DNA from: Datisca glomerata
Lineage: Eukaryota > Streptophyta > Magnoliopsida > Cucurbitales > Datiscaceae
Assembly (NCBI GenBank): GCA_003255025.1
Contig: QANY01003955.1
Span: forward strand, 124,001 to 188,000
Direction: 5' to 3'
DNA length: 64,000 nt
Positions 1 to 11,065 of the stretch are shown here, piece by piece. Within the stretch, counting starts at the first letter, position 1; each line of letters starts with the position of its first letter. Under the pieces are notes generated by a model. That model was not told where the DNA came from. It ran no database searches and was given only the letters and a program-made list of their open reading frames with translations. Position numbers and translations under genes: made by a program.

Positions 1-2636
1 AACATAACAGAATTGTCACAAAAGGATGAGAGAGAAGCTCTTGTCAACTTTCATGTGTTTTATGCTTCTTTTATTTCTATTTTGTCATTAAGTTGGATTT
101 GAATAGTAATTAAATTTGAGAGGAAATGTGTCAGTTGGAAATGTAATTTCTTGTGGACCTTGTTATTATTTGATCAATCAAATATAGTAATATATAATTT
201 TGTTATTTGTTATTTTTTAGTTGAAAAGGCTTTTAAATAGCGTTAAAATTATATAAACAACAAAATAGCATTTTCACTAGTTATAAGATAGCGGCTATTA
301 AAAGATTTGCAAATTTACTATTGCATTTAACAAATTCTATTAAAAGGTAATAACTATGTCAAATAATACACCTTGGCAGATTAAAAACATTATGTAAAGC
401 ATATTACACGTTAAAAAGTGCAATTAAAATCAGAAAATGTTTGTTCATATTATATTACAGCATTTATAAAACGTTGATGTATATAAATATATCACAGCAT
501 TTAAAGAAAAACGGAAAGAAAAACTCAACTACAGTGTTTCAAAAAGGTTATAATAGCTACAATGGAGTGTAAAATAACGTCGGGAAAATGCTATAATATC
601 TAGTCATTCTTTAATCACAAGGGATATAATTGCCCACTGCTTTTGTTTTAGTATATAACTGTTAACAGTCATTTCTTTACATAATATATTGGTAACTCAA
701 GGTGCAGTATTAACAATCTATAAGTTCTTGGATTTACCTCATTTTCTCCAATTTGACGGGAAATAAGCTCCATCTTCTCAAAGACTCGACACATACCTTA
801 CTATTCAATATATGCACACCAAATCCCAATACACCTACAATAGGCTCCAAAATATTCGAATATGTTAACAAATATATGAGTTAATGTAAATAAATAATGT
901 TTGTCCGATTGTTAATTAGTTGGATTTATAAGACAAACTTTTTAAATTAAAGGTAGTGTTAATAAGGAAAACATCACAAAAACTAGTTTGTTTGTGTTAG
1001 GAAATAATATTTCTTTTAGTTCAAACGCGAGTAAGAGTGTTAGAAAACATGTCTCAAAGTTTTTGGAAACTGCATTTGTTATTTTATGAAAATATTTTAG
1101 GAAAAGTTATGTGCTGATAATGTCTATTGAATGAAATTCTATTTTGAATAAAAAAAGATTAGTGTTTTAGAGCGCCTACAAATATGAGGTATTAGAAAAA
1201 TATTATAATATTGAGAGGTTATTCAGAAGACTTCACCCGTGACAGTTTTCAAGCTAGTGGGTTAATTCTACTTCACTTTAATCGAAAAGTAGTAATTTTT
1301 GTTAGTTATTATTTTCAAGTTATGATTTTGTGCGTATTGGATATAGATCTGAGTGTAATAGGTTTTAACTTAGGTGATTGAGTATGTAATTTGATGATTG
1401 ATAATGAGATAGTCATGGACGTAAATAAATTGGTCGAACCATATAAAAATATCGTTCATTAACGTTTTTTAACGAAAAATTTATTTAATTATTGATTTTT
1501 TTAAATATAGCTACAGCACATAGCACCTGATTACTTAAATTTTCTCTTTTCAATAATTTATTCAATTAAAGTAACTTTAGCCACTAAAATTTTGGGATCA
1601 TGTTTAGAGCTAGTACTCTTGTGACTCTTCCATATAAATTTCTTATACATATAAATATGTTAATGATTATAATTAGTAATTCTATAATTGGTTATTGAAA
1701 CTTATCATATATCTTGACCGGTTTAAATTTATTCATAATCTTAAATTTCTTTTGTTCATTAATATATGCATTAATAAAGAAATATGTAGTCTAACACTAA
1801 ATTTCTTTCATTGACTCCTTCTCAGCACTATGGGCCATCCCCTTAAAAATTATATGAAATTCAGTTTAATTAGAAAATAAATGTGCTCCATTATCTAATT
1901 TTCTTCAGTGTTTTTCTAATTTAATTGTGATTTGGTTAATCAAGTTTTGTACATAGGCTTCCACGGAATAGTAAATAAGTTTCAATGGAACTTCCACATG
2001 GTAAAAAAAACAAATTTTTTCCAAATATATGACATAATTCTAAGAAAATATATTCTTCTTCTTTAACAACAGATAAATGGAGAAAGTTTAAACTCGAGTA
2101 CTCTTCTATCTCATCGATCAACACATACAAAATGAGATCGACCTTAAACCAATTGAAAATAAGTTGTATAGGCTATTTTATGGGATCATAGTTTTGAGGA
2201 TCATCATTTACACTCAATAAAATAAGAAGATTTAGCTAGACATTATACTGAAGAAAAAGTAGTGAGCAAAATATTTATTGAGCAAGTCAAAATGTCAAGT
2301 TTCTAATTAAGGTCACTAAAATGCCAGCTAAATCTTGAATAGGTAGCTCTTCCATTTTAAGCTAAAGACATTAGACATAGGTCTTTCTCTATTGATTGAC
2401 TATGATTTTTTTCTTCGATTTGATTATATTGATATTCAACAATTGGTAGATAATCTAACAGTCCATTGCGAATATGGTTTGGATGTAACTATCTATTTCT
2501 GATATTTTTCCTTAATTAAAATCATAAAAAAAGAGTGAGTTCTAAGTCAAGTTTGTTCATGTTTAATTAGTCTTTTAAATCTGAAAGTTTACAAAATGTT
2601 ACACTAATAAATACTTAAGATAGTATTAAGATGAGC
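1..2636. other. AT-rich intergenic sequence without a recognisable gene
   Basis: No reading frame here resembles a known protein; short frames such as one at 1936-2130 (minus) look like chance. About 600-860 and 870-1010 resemble 14220-14520 and 13490-13640 (shared words include a run reading ctaattagttgg and one reading ttggtaactcaa), which suggests an old duplicated repeat. I see no RNA gene. Confidence 0.6.
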
Positions 2637-2639
2637 TGA
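2637..2639. repeat. Target-site duplication TGA, left copy (right copy 6709-6711)
   Basis: TGA directly precedes the left CACTA terminus and TGA directly follows the right terminus. A 3-bp duplication is diagnostic of CACTA elements. Confidence 0.8.
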
Positions 2640-2749
2640 CACTACAACAAAATAGAGTTTAAATTACAGTGGAAAATTGTCATTAAAACCCTCTAATGAC
2701 TGGGGCCACTGTCATATTTCGGGTTGTCGTCTTAATTAATTTTTATAAA

Positions 2750-3003
2750 ACTATTGGTTCTAAGCCATCTCTGAGGATGAATCAACAATCTGAAGTATTT
2801 TTCTTGTGTATTCGTAATAAACCAACATTTATATATATGTAGGAAGATCTGTTTAGGAAGTAAGAAGCCCATTTGACATCATTTCATCTGCAAAGAATTC
2901 TTGATGTGAAAACACAAAGACAAATGACTGATTTTTGAATAGCAAAAAGAGTGGATCTGTAGGATCCCAAAGGAATTGGTTAAGGGAAATGCGAAAAAGG
3001 AAG
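2750..3003 (-). pseudogene. ycf2: Plastid ycf2 C-terminal fragment (plastid DNA in the nucleus)
   Basis: Read on the minus strand, this stretch gives a peptide close to the C-terminal part of plastid Ycf2. Seen pieces include [27 protein letters not shown] and, downstream, [19 protein letters not shown]. Ycf2 is a very large plastid protein linked to the inner-envelope AAA-type import motor. Only about 80 of its roughly 2,200 residues are present. The frame is broken by a TAA where Ycf2 has Gln (CAA to TAA) just after the GLLTS segment, so it cannot be functional here. The fragment lies inside the CACTA element, between two blocks of its subterminal repeats. The match is from memory of the protein family, not from a search. 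Confidence 0.82.
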
Positions 3004-3029
3004 GAAAATCCATGGACCAACCTTATCGT

Positions 3030-3378
3030 CTCCACCCCATAGGAACTACAAGATCACCTCAAGGAGGCCTTCAGTATCCAGAGGTCGACCGATCATAGAA
3101 CCCTATTCAATAAGTGCAACGCATTAGCTGTCCACTCTCCTGTTGCGCAGTAAAGGTCGGAGAAGGGCAATCACTCATTCTTAAAACTAGCATTCTTAAG
3201 ACCAAATAGGCGGGCGAAAAAGGGAGGAAAGCTCTCCGTTCCTAGTTCTCCTGTAACTGGATCCTCCAGAACCACAAAGATTCTTAGTTAGAATGGGATT
3301 CCAACTCAGCACATTTTGAAATTTTGAGAAGATTTGCTCTTTGGAGAGCACAATACGTTGACCGTCAAAGTGACCCAT
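3030..3378. other. Second plastid-like segment, probably inverted-repeat spacer
   Basis: Compared with the AT-rich surroundings this block is GC-balanced. Words such as gaatgggattccaactcagc and ctctttggagagcacaatac match my recollection of a non-coding spacer in the plastid inverted repeat. It abuts the ycf2 piece, although the two are not neighbours in a normal plastome, so this would be a composite of two plastid pieces. The 60-residue frame on the minus strand (3196-3378) is not a recognised protein. The exact plastid source is uncertain. Confidence 0.55.
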
Positions 3379-3545
3379 AATGACGGGGATTCACCATCAT
3401 AAAAGATACCGTAAAAACACATTTAATGATGAGAATTTACAGTAAAAACATCTTTAATGATGGGGAATCCTTGTCATTAAAAGTCTAATTTCTTTATAAA
3501 AAACCCTGTCAAAGAAAGGCAGAAATTGCCTTTCCATGACAGCCC
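3378..3545. repeat. CACTA left subterminal repeats, inner block
   Basis: Two imperfect copies of a unit of about 40 bp (cores tttaatgatgagaat and tttaatgatggggaat, 3420-3475) are followed by several TGACAG/CTGTCA-like words (for example near 3508 and 3535). These resemble the subterminal words at 6420-6690 and near 2680-2720, so the plastid DNA at 2750-3378 sits inside the left subterminal zone rather than beside it. Confidence 0.5.
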
Positions 3546-4124
3546 TTCAGCCACTCAATATTGTCACCACTAAGTAGAGGATTGGCATTTAATATTCTAG
3601 TCCTAATACCAATCCAAACAAACTGATGCGGAAAAGATGTCATTTTTAAATTTTTGGCTCAGGGTGTATCAACATCATTATAATCGTTCATTTGAAATAA
3701 ATGAGGGAATGGAAGAACTTCCATATAAAGGTATATTACTTTTTTATCAGTAGATAATAAGTAAACAATAGAAACCCTTAATCATCTGCATTTCCAATAA
3801 GATAAAGAAAGAAAACCTAAAGGCTTACCCATAGGCTAAAACCATCTACGCATATTATAATTTATGCAGTCAATAGTCATCTAATAGATGCATAATTTTT
3901 CATGCTCTTGTTTACTAACATTTCATGGCAGTAAACCCTGACAGTGGCAAGTGTAGTTGTCAACTGTTTGAATGCTAAAGGGAAAGAAGAAAATTTCAAT
4001 ATAGGACATGATCACCTTGAGAAGGTAAACAACAATATACACAAGACCTCGATTACATAAGTTAAAGATTCAACAGAAAAACCCATGTAAATTGAACACC
4101 AATGTATCAATATTCACATCTTAC

Positions 4125-4925
4125 GCCATTGACAATGTAGCAGAGCCCTTCCCAGCCTTTGCTTCCACAAGTTCCGTCCCACCATCTTGAGTTCACTTTG
4201 TAAGAGCAATAATTTCTTCATCAGATAGATTGGTTGTGGGAGTGGCCTGTAAGATTCATGTAAAGAGTATTTTATACATAATCCAAAATGCATAATAAGA
4301 GTAAAAAAGATTACAAATGATGAAACCAAAGAAGAGGGAGGGAAAGTGAAAATAAATTACTTGAGAGAACAGTGGAAGAATAGTTATGTCAGCATGGCCA
4401 CCAACAACTGGTACATTAACCTCGGCAAAAAACACACACTTGAGACAAATACTTTGAAGTCTACAATTTTTCTTACCTAGTAATTCATAGAAAGGTGTAA
4501 AAAACTAATAAAATAATCTTTCACTCAACTATCTTTAAATAAATTCTCTGTTTCATCTTGTTTATATCTATGGAACATCATAAATAACTTTTAGAGAGTG
4601 GGATTACCTGCAACTGGGAGTTTTGCCTTTCCAGCATAAAATGTCTTAACTCTAACGACGTCAAGGGTGGTGACACCAAACAGCCTCTTCTTGTCTTATG
4701 TTCGAGCTTTCTTGAAACAATAGGGGCAATAGAGTTCACTGGGTCGCTAATCATGTAAACAAGTGCCTAGCAAATCAAATAAAGCGAAATCAAAACCATA
4801 CTATGCAGAATCTAAGCCCTGCACAAGAAGATTAAATTACTACTGAAATCTCAGTGTCAAAATGGTTGACACTCACATTGGGACAATACTTAGCTATAGC
4901 AGTGCAAAGTGCTTTAACTATAGCA
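4125..4925 (-). pseudogene. Captured NAD malate dehydrogenase fragment, four exons
   Basis: NAD malate dehydrogenase interconverts malate and oxaloacetate in mitochondria, peroxisomes or plastids. On the minus strand, exon-like blocks lie at 4925-4877 (reads LCTAIAKYCPN), 4766-4608 (LVYMISDPVNS, then [11 protein letters not shown] and TFYAGKA), 4422-4361 (VPVVGGHADITILPLFSQ, with the catalytic His in GGHA) and 4246-4125 (TQDGGTELVEAKAGKGSATL). They follow the enzyme's order and most have plant-like donors and acceptors (GTGAGT, GTAATC, GTAAGA), so this is a genomic, intron-bearing copy and not a retrocopy. The N-terminal NAD-binding region and the C-terminal quarter are missing. Damage includes a small deletion and TAA (from Tyr) in the second block, an acceptor reading CG instead of AG before the third, and TGA for Arg in the fourth. 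It lies wholly inside the CACTA element. Whether the parent was the mitochondrial or glyoxysomal gene cannot be told. Confidence 0.88.
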
Positions 4926-6016
4926 CTGATAAATTAACTTGTTTTTTTTAAATGCAACACAACATAATAAGATTCTAATCAGCTTTAACTAATGGAAGGT
5001 TAAAAGCAAATACAAATTATAGCAGATTAGTAATAAGAACTTATAAACTGCCTTTAGCATATAACTTTTATTTAAGCAGGAGTTTCAAGACAGAGCTTTA
5101 ATCTTGAAGTCAATGCTAAGGACTATGGTTTCAACCAACAGATACTCTAAGAACTTATTTAATTGAATTAAAGATGCTTTAACAAAAAACCAGAGGAATT
5201 TGAGTTAAGAAGTACCTGAGAATCCAGCTTCAGAGCCGGATGCACTGAAAAGCAAACTAACCTCTCATCACAACAGGAAGCTTTGAACCAAGAATTTCTC
5301 AAGGAATGTGTTCACTCCAGTCATGAAAAGAAATGTTTAAATCACATGGGCTCTCCCTTCTCACATATGCAAACAATCAAATATCAAATAGACTGACACA
5401 AAGACAACCCATGAAGCTTAATCCAACAAACTGGGAATTAAGATTAAAAATTGAAATGGAGTAGAGATCTCGTATATTGTTCCCTCCCATTCTAGGCACA
5501 TGGATAGTGGCAATCATTACGATAGAGCCAAGCCTCACAACATACTGTTGAAAAGCCAGCAAAACCACTTCAATTGTCTCAGAAACATAAATAAGATAAA
5601 ACCCCAACTAGAGATAGAACTAAGTTATGTAACTTGCAAGGCAACTAAACATAAAAAAGGGTGAAGTCTTAAAAAATGAAATCCAAAAGAACATTCAAAA
5701 AATGAACTTGGTAAGGTGAATCATTTGTATGTAATGATCAATGATGTAAGAGAGCAAAGAAATCCATTCAATAAGTTGGAAAGACCAGGAATCTGCTAGT
5801 TCTTACCTCCATCACCATCATAAATACCGAAGAACAAAGTTTCCCCAGTGAAAAATACAAATGATGTATCAAATATTTAAAATCTATTACTAAATCTAAA
5901 TTCTAAATAAATCAGGAAAATATAAACCCTAACTCAAAATCAAAACCCTAGATCTCAATAAAACTAAATCACAACAAATAATACTAAATAAATCTGAAAC
6001 AAAAACTACAAACTCA
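4926..6016. other. CACTA interior of unknown origin
   Basis: I see no recognisable product. A 76-residue minus-strand frame at 5377-5607 (contains MIATIHVPRMGG) might be further captured exon sequence from the same or another gene, but I do not recognise it. The N-terminal half of malate dehydrogenase is not visible here. Confidence 0.4.
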
Positions 6017-6262
6017 CTACGAGAGTGAGAGAAGTATTGCTGGAGGATGAGATTCGAAAGAGATAATAGACCAGAGATGAGAAGTAGCAGAGAGAGAGGA
6101 TGAGAAAGGAGTAACGAGAGAGAGAGATGAGAGAGAGAGCTGAGAGAGAGAGAGAGATGAATGCAGAGATGAGCTAGAGAGAGAGAAATAGAGAGCACTG
6201 TAGAGGCGAGCTTGAGAGGGAGAGAGCGCAGGCTGAGAGTGAGTTTGTTCGAGAGAGAACTT
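6017..6262. repeat. GA-rich (minus strand CT-rich) low-complexity tract
   Basis: Long runs of gagagaga interrupted by tga and gcag units cover about 240 bp. Read on the minus strand it is a CT-rich tract, of the type common in plant 5' leaders, lying upstream of the minus-strand malate dehydrogenase fragment. Long minus-strand frames here (5929-6198, 6017-6280) are low-complexity Ser/Leu artefacts. Confidence 0.8.
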
Positions 6263-6419
6263 TGTGTTTTTTTTTGTCAAATGAGAGCTTTGAGTTGAAA
6301 GATGAGAGATTCTGATTTGAGAATTAGGGTTATGAGAAATATATAGATGGTATTTTTGTAATTAACATTAACTTTGGGTGTATATAACTATGTGAATGTG
6401 TCCTTTGAAAAAAGGGCAA

Positions 6420-6700
6420 AAGCTTTTTATGACAGTTAAAACAAATGACTGTCATATAATAGGTAAACATTTTATGACAGTTTAGGTAAGCACTATCATC
6501 TTAACTGAAATAATAAAATTTTCCACCCAAACACCTTTTAACAAAGTTGTCATAAAAAATTTCCTTTGACAGGTTTAACAAAGCTGTCATAAAAAATTTT
6601 CTTTGACAGGTTTAACAAAGCTGTCGTAAAACAATTTCTTTGATAGGTTTAACAAAGCTGTCATAAAAAAATTTTATAGGTGTCATTGTAACCCATTTTT
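6420..6700. repeat. CACTA right subterminal repeat array
   Basis: About four head-to-tail copies of a unit of about 44 bp with the core tttaacaaagctgtcataaa lie at about 6530-6680, preceded by scattered TGACAG/CTGTCA words at 6428-6500. Such clustered words near the ends bind the transposase of En/Spm elements. Confidence 0.75.
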
Positions 6701-6965
6701 TAGTAGTGTGATAATCTAATATGGCGCTCCACTAATGAGAGAAGAGAGGTTTGGGATTCTATTGCTTAAGTTCATAATCTATGTCGTGTGTTGATCATCA
6801 TGAACTTTAATCTATTTTATATTGATTTGGACAGTGATTTTTTGGATACTGAGTTTGATATATATTCAAAAGTTTGATACACCAATCGTCGTTGTCAAAT
6901 ATGATAATTTCCATATGTTCTTTAACTACAGACCTCAGAAGCCCTTGGAGATGGTGGAACTTATG

Positions 6966-7180
6966 ATTCTTGATACGTTTAACTTTCACGAAGATATGAG
7001 CAAGAACATTATGGTCAATTGATTATCAATTACGCAAGTCAAAACCTAAAATAGGCAACTACTTTTGTGTGTATAAGGTGGACATTCTGGTTTTGTATAC
7101 TTCAACTCTCACGAAAATATAAGTCAGAATGTTATGCTCAGTTGTATATCAATCACGTATGTCAAAACCTAAAATAGGCA
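6966..7180. repeat. Imperfect tandem duplication, period about 118 bp
   Basis: The stretch from attcttgatacg (6966) to aaacctaaaataggcaac is repeated from attctggttttg (7084) to aaacctaaaataggcaag. It lies between the CACTA element and the MULE. Related sequence recurs near 13800-14040. No protein is recognised in the 66-residue plus-strand frame that covers the first copy. Confidence 0.65.
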
Positions 7181-7351
7181 AGTATTATGATTGTATGTTT
7201 GCAAGTTTATATGTATCTAAATATAAACTTGCATCTGTATATATTAATAAATTTTCTTGGCTTATTAATTGATTGGTTGTATTTCTTTAAAAAGTATTAC
7301 ATGCCAACTTAGGATGACCTGAATAGATTACCGGTAACTGCTTATTATATA

Positions 7352-8570
7352 AGGAGAACTATAAGAATGACCCTTTTGTGCCATTCTTGTAGGTAAACGG
7401 CCACCCAATTTTTTATTAGCAAAAATGGTCGGGCGGTCATTTACTAATGGTAAATGGTTAAGCCATTTACCATTATGTCCCTAAAAATCAAATGCCTTGT
7501 CCATGTGCTACAGTAACGTGAATGGCCCAGTCCATGCTCCATTTAGTCAAAACGTGTGCTTTGATGGTTTAAATAAAACACGTGTTTTGGGGAATATAGA
7601 GAAGCGGGAAAATGAAACACCTTCCATTGTCTGATCGATGACACGTGTCAATATGCCTTGATACTCATCGTTAGATTAGAAATGAAACAGATTGTCACTT
7701 AAAATGCATTAAAACACCTTGTATAGTCAAAATGCTCCCAACCCACGAAGAAGCAGACCCTTTCCACGCCATTGAAATCGTCCACACGACGCCATTGAAG
7801 CCTTAATTCTTCCTACCTGAAAGAAAACCTTACCGCGAGGAAGAAGCTATTAAAGGAGCTCAAAGCTCAACAAACATTCAGCAAAACATGTATGAAAAAT
7901 TCTTCTTTAATTTATGTTTTGACAGTATCTAAATTAGTGACTTAATTTTGATTTTTTTATTTTCGGTGGTTTAGATGCATATTAAGTCCCCGATTTCACT
8001 AAATCCTATCAAAACTAGATGATTCTAGTATTTAATTTAGTTACAAAAGCTATTACTAAATCCTATTGTGTTAGATTTCACTTTTGTAGAATTTACTAGT
8101 ATATAGATTAGTGACCTAACAAAATATAAGTCAAATTCAGTTTACCATGTGCATAATTTTGAATCTGTTACATGAATTTTATAAAAATACCAAAATTAAT
8201 ATCGAAATCTTTTACATGTTGGTCTATAATTTATTAAGTACTCGATATAACTCATTACATGCATTTTATGAATCTGTTAGATACATTTTATAGTATCAAA
8301 ATTTGTTACAAAAAGGTAATAACATCTCTGATATCTGTCAATAATTTTGATACTGGTGTGACTTAATTTTATTACCAATGTATGACAACCCACTGCTTAT
8401 TTTACCAAGCTGTGTGTTATCAATGTAGAAATCTGTCAATAATTTAGATATTGGTTTGAAAAATATGGTTGCTTAAAAGTGTGTTGTTATTTTGAAAGAG
8501 GACTCGAGCTAAAACACAAGGAGTAAAAAGGTTAAAAGAAAAAAAGAAACAAGAAGGACCATCACGTAGA
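7352..8570. other. MULE left end and leader, no gene visible
   Basis: About 1.2 kb between the left border and the first DUF1985 coding block. It may hold the promoter and a non-coding first exon: an ATG near 7888 is followed by only a few codons. I see no conserved frame. Confidence 0.4.
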
Positions 8571-8592
8571 ACACGATTCACAACTTCGAATA

Positions 8593-10574
8593 ATGGAAGG
8601 TAATAAACAAATAGAACAACTCCTGAAAAATGAAGAATTGTTTCAAACACCAGATGAAATACAACTGACCCAGACAACACAAGACGAAGACACAAAACCT
8701 ACAACGAAAGATGATACACAACCCACACCTTAACAAGAGGAAAAACAATCTCAAGAAGAAGACGAGGATGATGAAAATGAAAATGATGAAGATACAGATG
8801 AAGAAACTGTTGAACAAGAAGGCAATGAAACATAAAAAAGAAGAAAAAGAATCTGAGATGAAATCAATTGAAGAAAGCGCGTACAATTCAAAGGTAAAAA
8901 CATTTTTATATTCTGATATCTGTCAAAAATTTTGATATGGCTGTGATTTAATTTTATTACCAATGCAGGATAACCCATTACTTGTTCTTTCAAGCAAGTA
9001 GAACTCCAAGCATCGGATAAATTTCGATTCTAGCATTTTTGTCATTTCAACGATAAAGACGATTTTGAACTCCAAGCAACAAAGATATTTCAAAGAAACA
9101 TGTTTTGGACACTTACTGGACATGCAAATTCATAGCCTCCCCACACACTTATTCATGTAGCTAATGAGGAGACAATATCTTGCCATCAGCAAAATTAAAG
9201 GGGTAAGCTTTAACATTGATGGTAATGTTCTGAGCTTTGGCTTAAAAAAATTTGCACTAGTGACGGGGCTAAATTGTGGGGAGTATCCACTGATACAAAA
9301 GAGGGGAATGAAGGAAGGAATGCTAAGAAAGGCTATTTTTCCATTAATGAAGTCGATAACGCGCAAAAACCTTGCATTCTCATTCAATGCGATGCAAGGA
9401 GCGAAAGAGGAAAATAAGATAAAGGTTGTGCGGCTATACTTCTTGGGAAACCTTCTCTTAGCTCGTCAAGAGAGCATAAAGATCGACATTCAACATGTCG
9501 ATATAATTGATGACGAGGAAACATTCGAGAGATATCCATGGGGAAGGCTGTCATACGAACTAACAATGAAATTCATTAAAGACTATCTAAAGCATGTAGA
9601 CGCGATGGGATATAGTGTTGTTGGTTTCTCGTATGCTTTGATTGTTTGGGCGTACGAGACTATCCCCAACATTTCATCAAGGAAAAAACAATTTGCCAAG
9701 AGGATAGCAATAACAATTCCAAGGATTTTGCAACTGGGAATCGTATGTACATCCCTCATGGAATGACTTGGCCAATATAAGTTTTAACAATAACTTGGTA
9801 TATAATTAATTACTTGTATTTAAAATTATTTACTGTTGTTGAAAAACCTGCTTCTTAATAACCTTATTTTATTAAATGATCAAACAACTTTGAATCGTGT
9901 TGACAAGAATGGTACCAACCCGGAAGGAACTGAAAACACCATACATGGAGCCTTTCCGTAACACAAAAGAGACAACTACAAAAGGAAAGGAACCAATAAT
10001 GGCTACTGTCCAATCCGAAGAAGAGGACTCATTTGAGAGACTAATGAAGAAACCTTGTAAGAATGAAGGAGAAGCGCGGAGTAGCGGACAAAGAGCCGAT
10101 GTTGAAACAAATGAACAATTGCATTTGATATTCGAAAACTTGAATATAATATCAAACGACATTAATTTTTTTTTCAAAAGATTAGACCAACAAGCTGGGC
10201 AGCAAGAAGTGGTAAGAAAATTATATATTGTTCATCATAAAAGTATGAATATTATTACTGATATATTTTAAATTGATAAATAGGAGCATGAATAAGATCA
10301 AGGCCAAGAGGAAGGAAAAGAGGAAGGCCAACAGGAGGAAGTATTGGTGAAGGATTTGAGGAGCAAAGGCAGCTCTTCAAAGAAGCCGAAAGGAAGAAAA
10401 CGGTTGGTCAAGAAAAGCAAAGCTCTTCAATCACCATGTGGGGATGAGAGAGCAAAAAAAGTGAAGAAGACAGTAGCGAATAATCAAGGACCAAAGCCAA
10501 CTTCACTTGAAACCGGACTAAGCTTCTCCCTTGGATCTCAATTTGATTTGTCGGTTTTGGATTTATGTTTTTAA
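8593..10574 (+). pseudogene. DUF1985-domain gene of the MULE (broken)
   Basis: DUF1985 proteins are plant-specific, of unknown function, and usually ride on MULEs, often fused to a Ulp1-like cysteine protease. Blocks that could splice together are: 8593-8895, an acidic Glu/Asp-rich N-terminus; 8969-9743, the DUF1985 core (FKETCFGHLLDM, then FALVTGLNCGEYP and YPWGRLSYELT); about 9906-10213, a charged linker; and 10284-10574, a Lys-rich tail. Donors GTATGT at 9744 and GTAAGA after 10213 support the introns. In-frame stops occur at 8730-8732, twice in the core before GLNCG (about 8999 and 9158), and at the start of the last block. The core frame 9164-9766 is otherwise open. No Ulp1 His-Asp-Cys catalytic domain follows, so this copy either lacked it or has lost it. 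It converges with the transposase. Confidence 0.8.
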
Positions 10575-11065
10575 GAATTTGGTTTAGTATGGATTCTTAA
10601 CAAGTTCCTAGATACCGTTATATCAATGCTTATGAATATGTTTTTAGAATTTGAGAAGTATTTAAACATATAATTGAGTGCTTGTATTGTATAATTTCTT
10701 GTGCAGAAGTTGGATTATTTAGGGGTATCATGTAAAAATAGGTAACCCCTTTTCAGTTCAAATTAGAACGGTAGATAAATTATATACACAAGGTATATAA
10801 TGTTACGACGAGCTCTATACAACTGTTAAAGACAAGAGTTTTAAAAACTTGCTTAAAACTACCTATCAATGAAAAAAGTACACATAAAATAAGCATATTC
10901 AAATAGTCAATTTCAAGAAATAACTAAATTGAAATGAACAATTAAAATATAACTTAAATGGAAGTTTGTCAATAAAAAACTTGCATTAAGACTTATAAAA
11001 ATGAATGCTCATAAACAATAAAAGTACCAAATTAATAATATCAAATGTTAAAAAAATAATTGTGT
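10575..11065. other. Spacer between the two convergent MULE genes
   Basis: AT-rich spacer of about 490 bp where the plus-strand DUF1985 gene and the minus-strand transposase converge. It probably holds both 3' ends and polyadenylation regions; no gene is seen. Confidence 0.4.

Larger units (their letters stand above)
2640..6708. mobile_element. CACTA (En/Spm-type) DNA transposon carrying captured DNA
   Basis: The left end begins CACTACAACAAAATAG. The right end, read on the other strand, begins CACTACTAAAAAATGG. Both have the CACTA terminus that defines this superfamily. A 3-bp target duplication TGA lies directly outside each end (2637-2639 and 6709-6711), as expected for CACTA transposition. 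Subterminal zones on both sides carry repeated TGACAG/CTGTCA words, densest at 6420-6690, which in this family are transposase-binding sites. No TNPD/TNP2 transposase frame is visible in the 4.07 kb, so the element should be non-autonomous. The interior instead holds plastid-derived DNA (2750-3378) and a malate dehydrogenase fragment (4125-4925). The ends and target duplication are seen directly; the family assignment follows from them. Confidence 0.88.

Noticed and set aside
5929..6280. Ser/Leu-rich frames of 87-89 codons on the minus strand
   Set aside because: Translation of the GA/CT low-complexity tract.
8578..8993. Phe/Cys-rich and Ser-rich minus-strand frames
   Set aside because: Shadows of the acidic coding block of the DUF1985 pseudogene on the plus strand.
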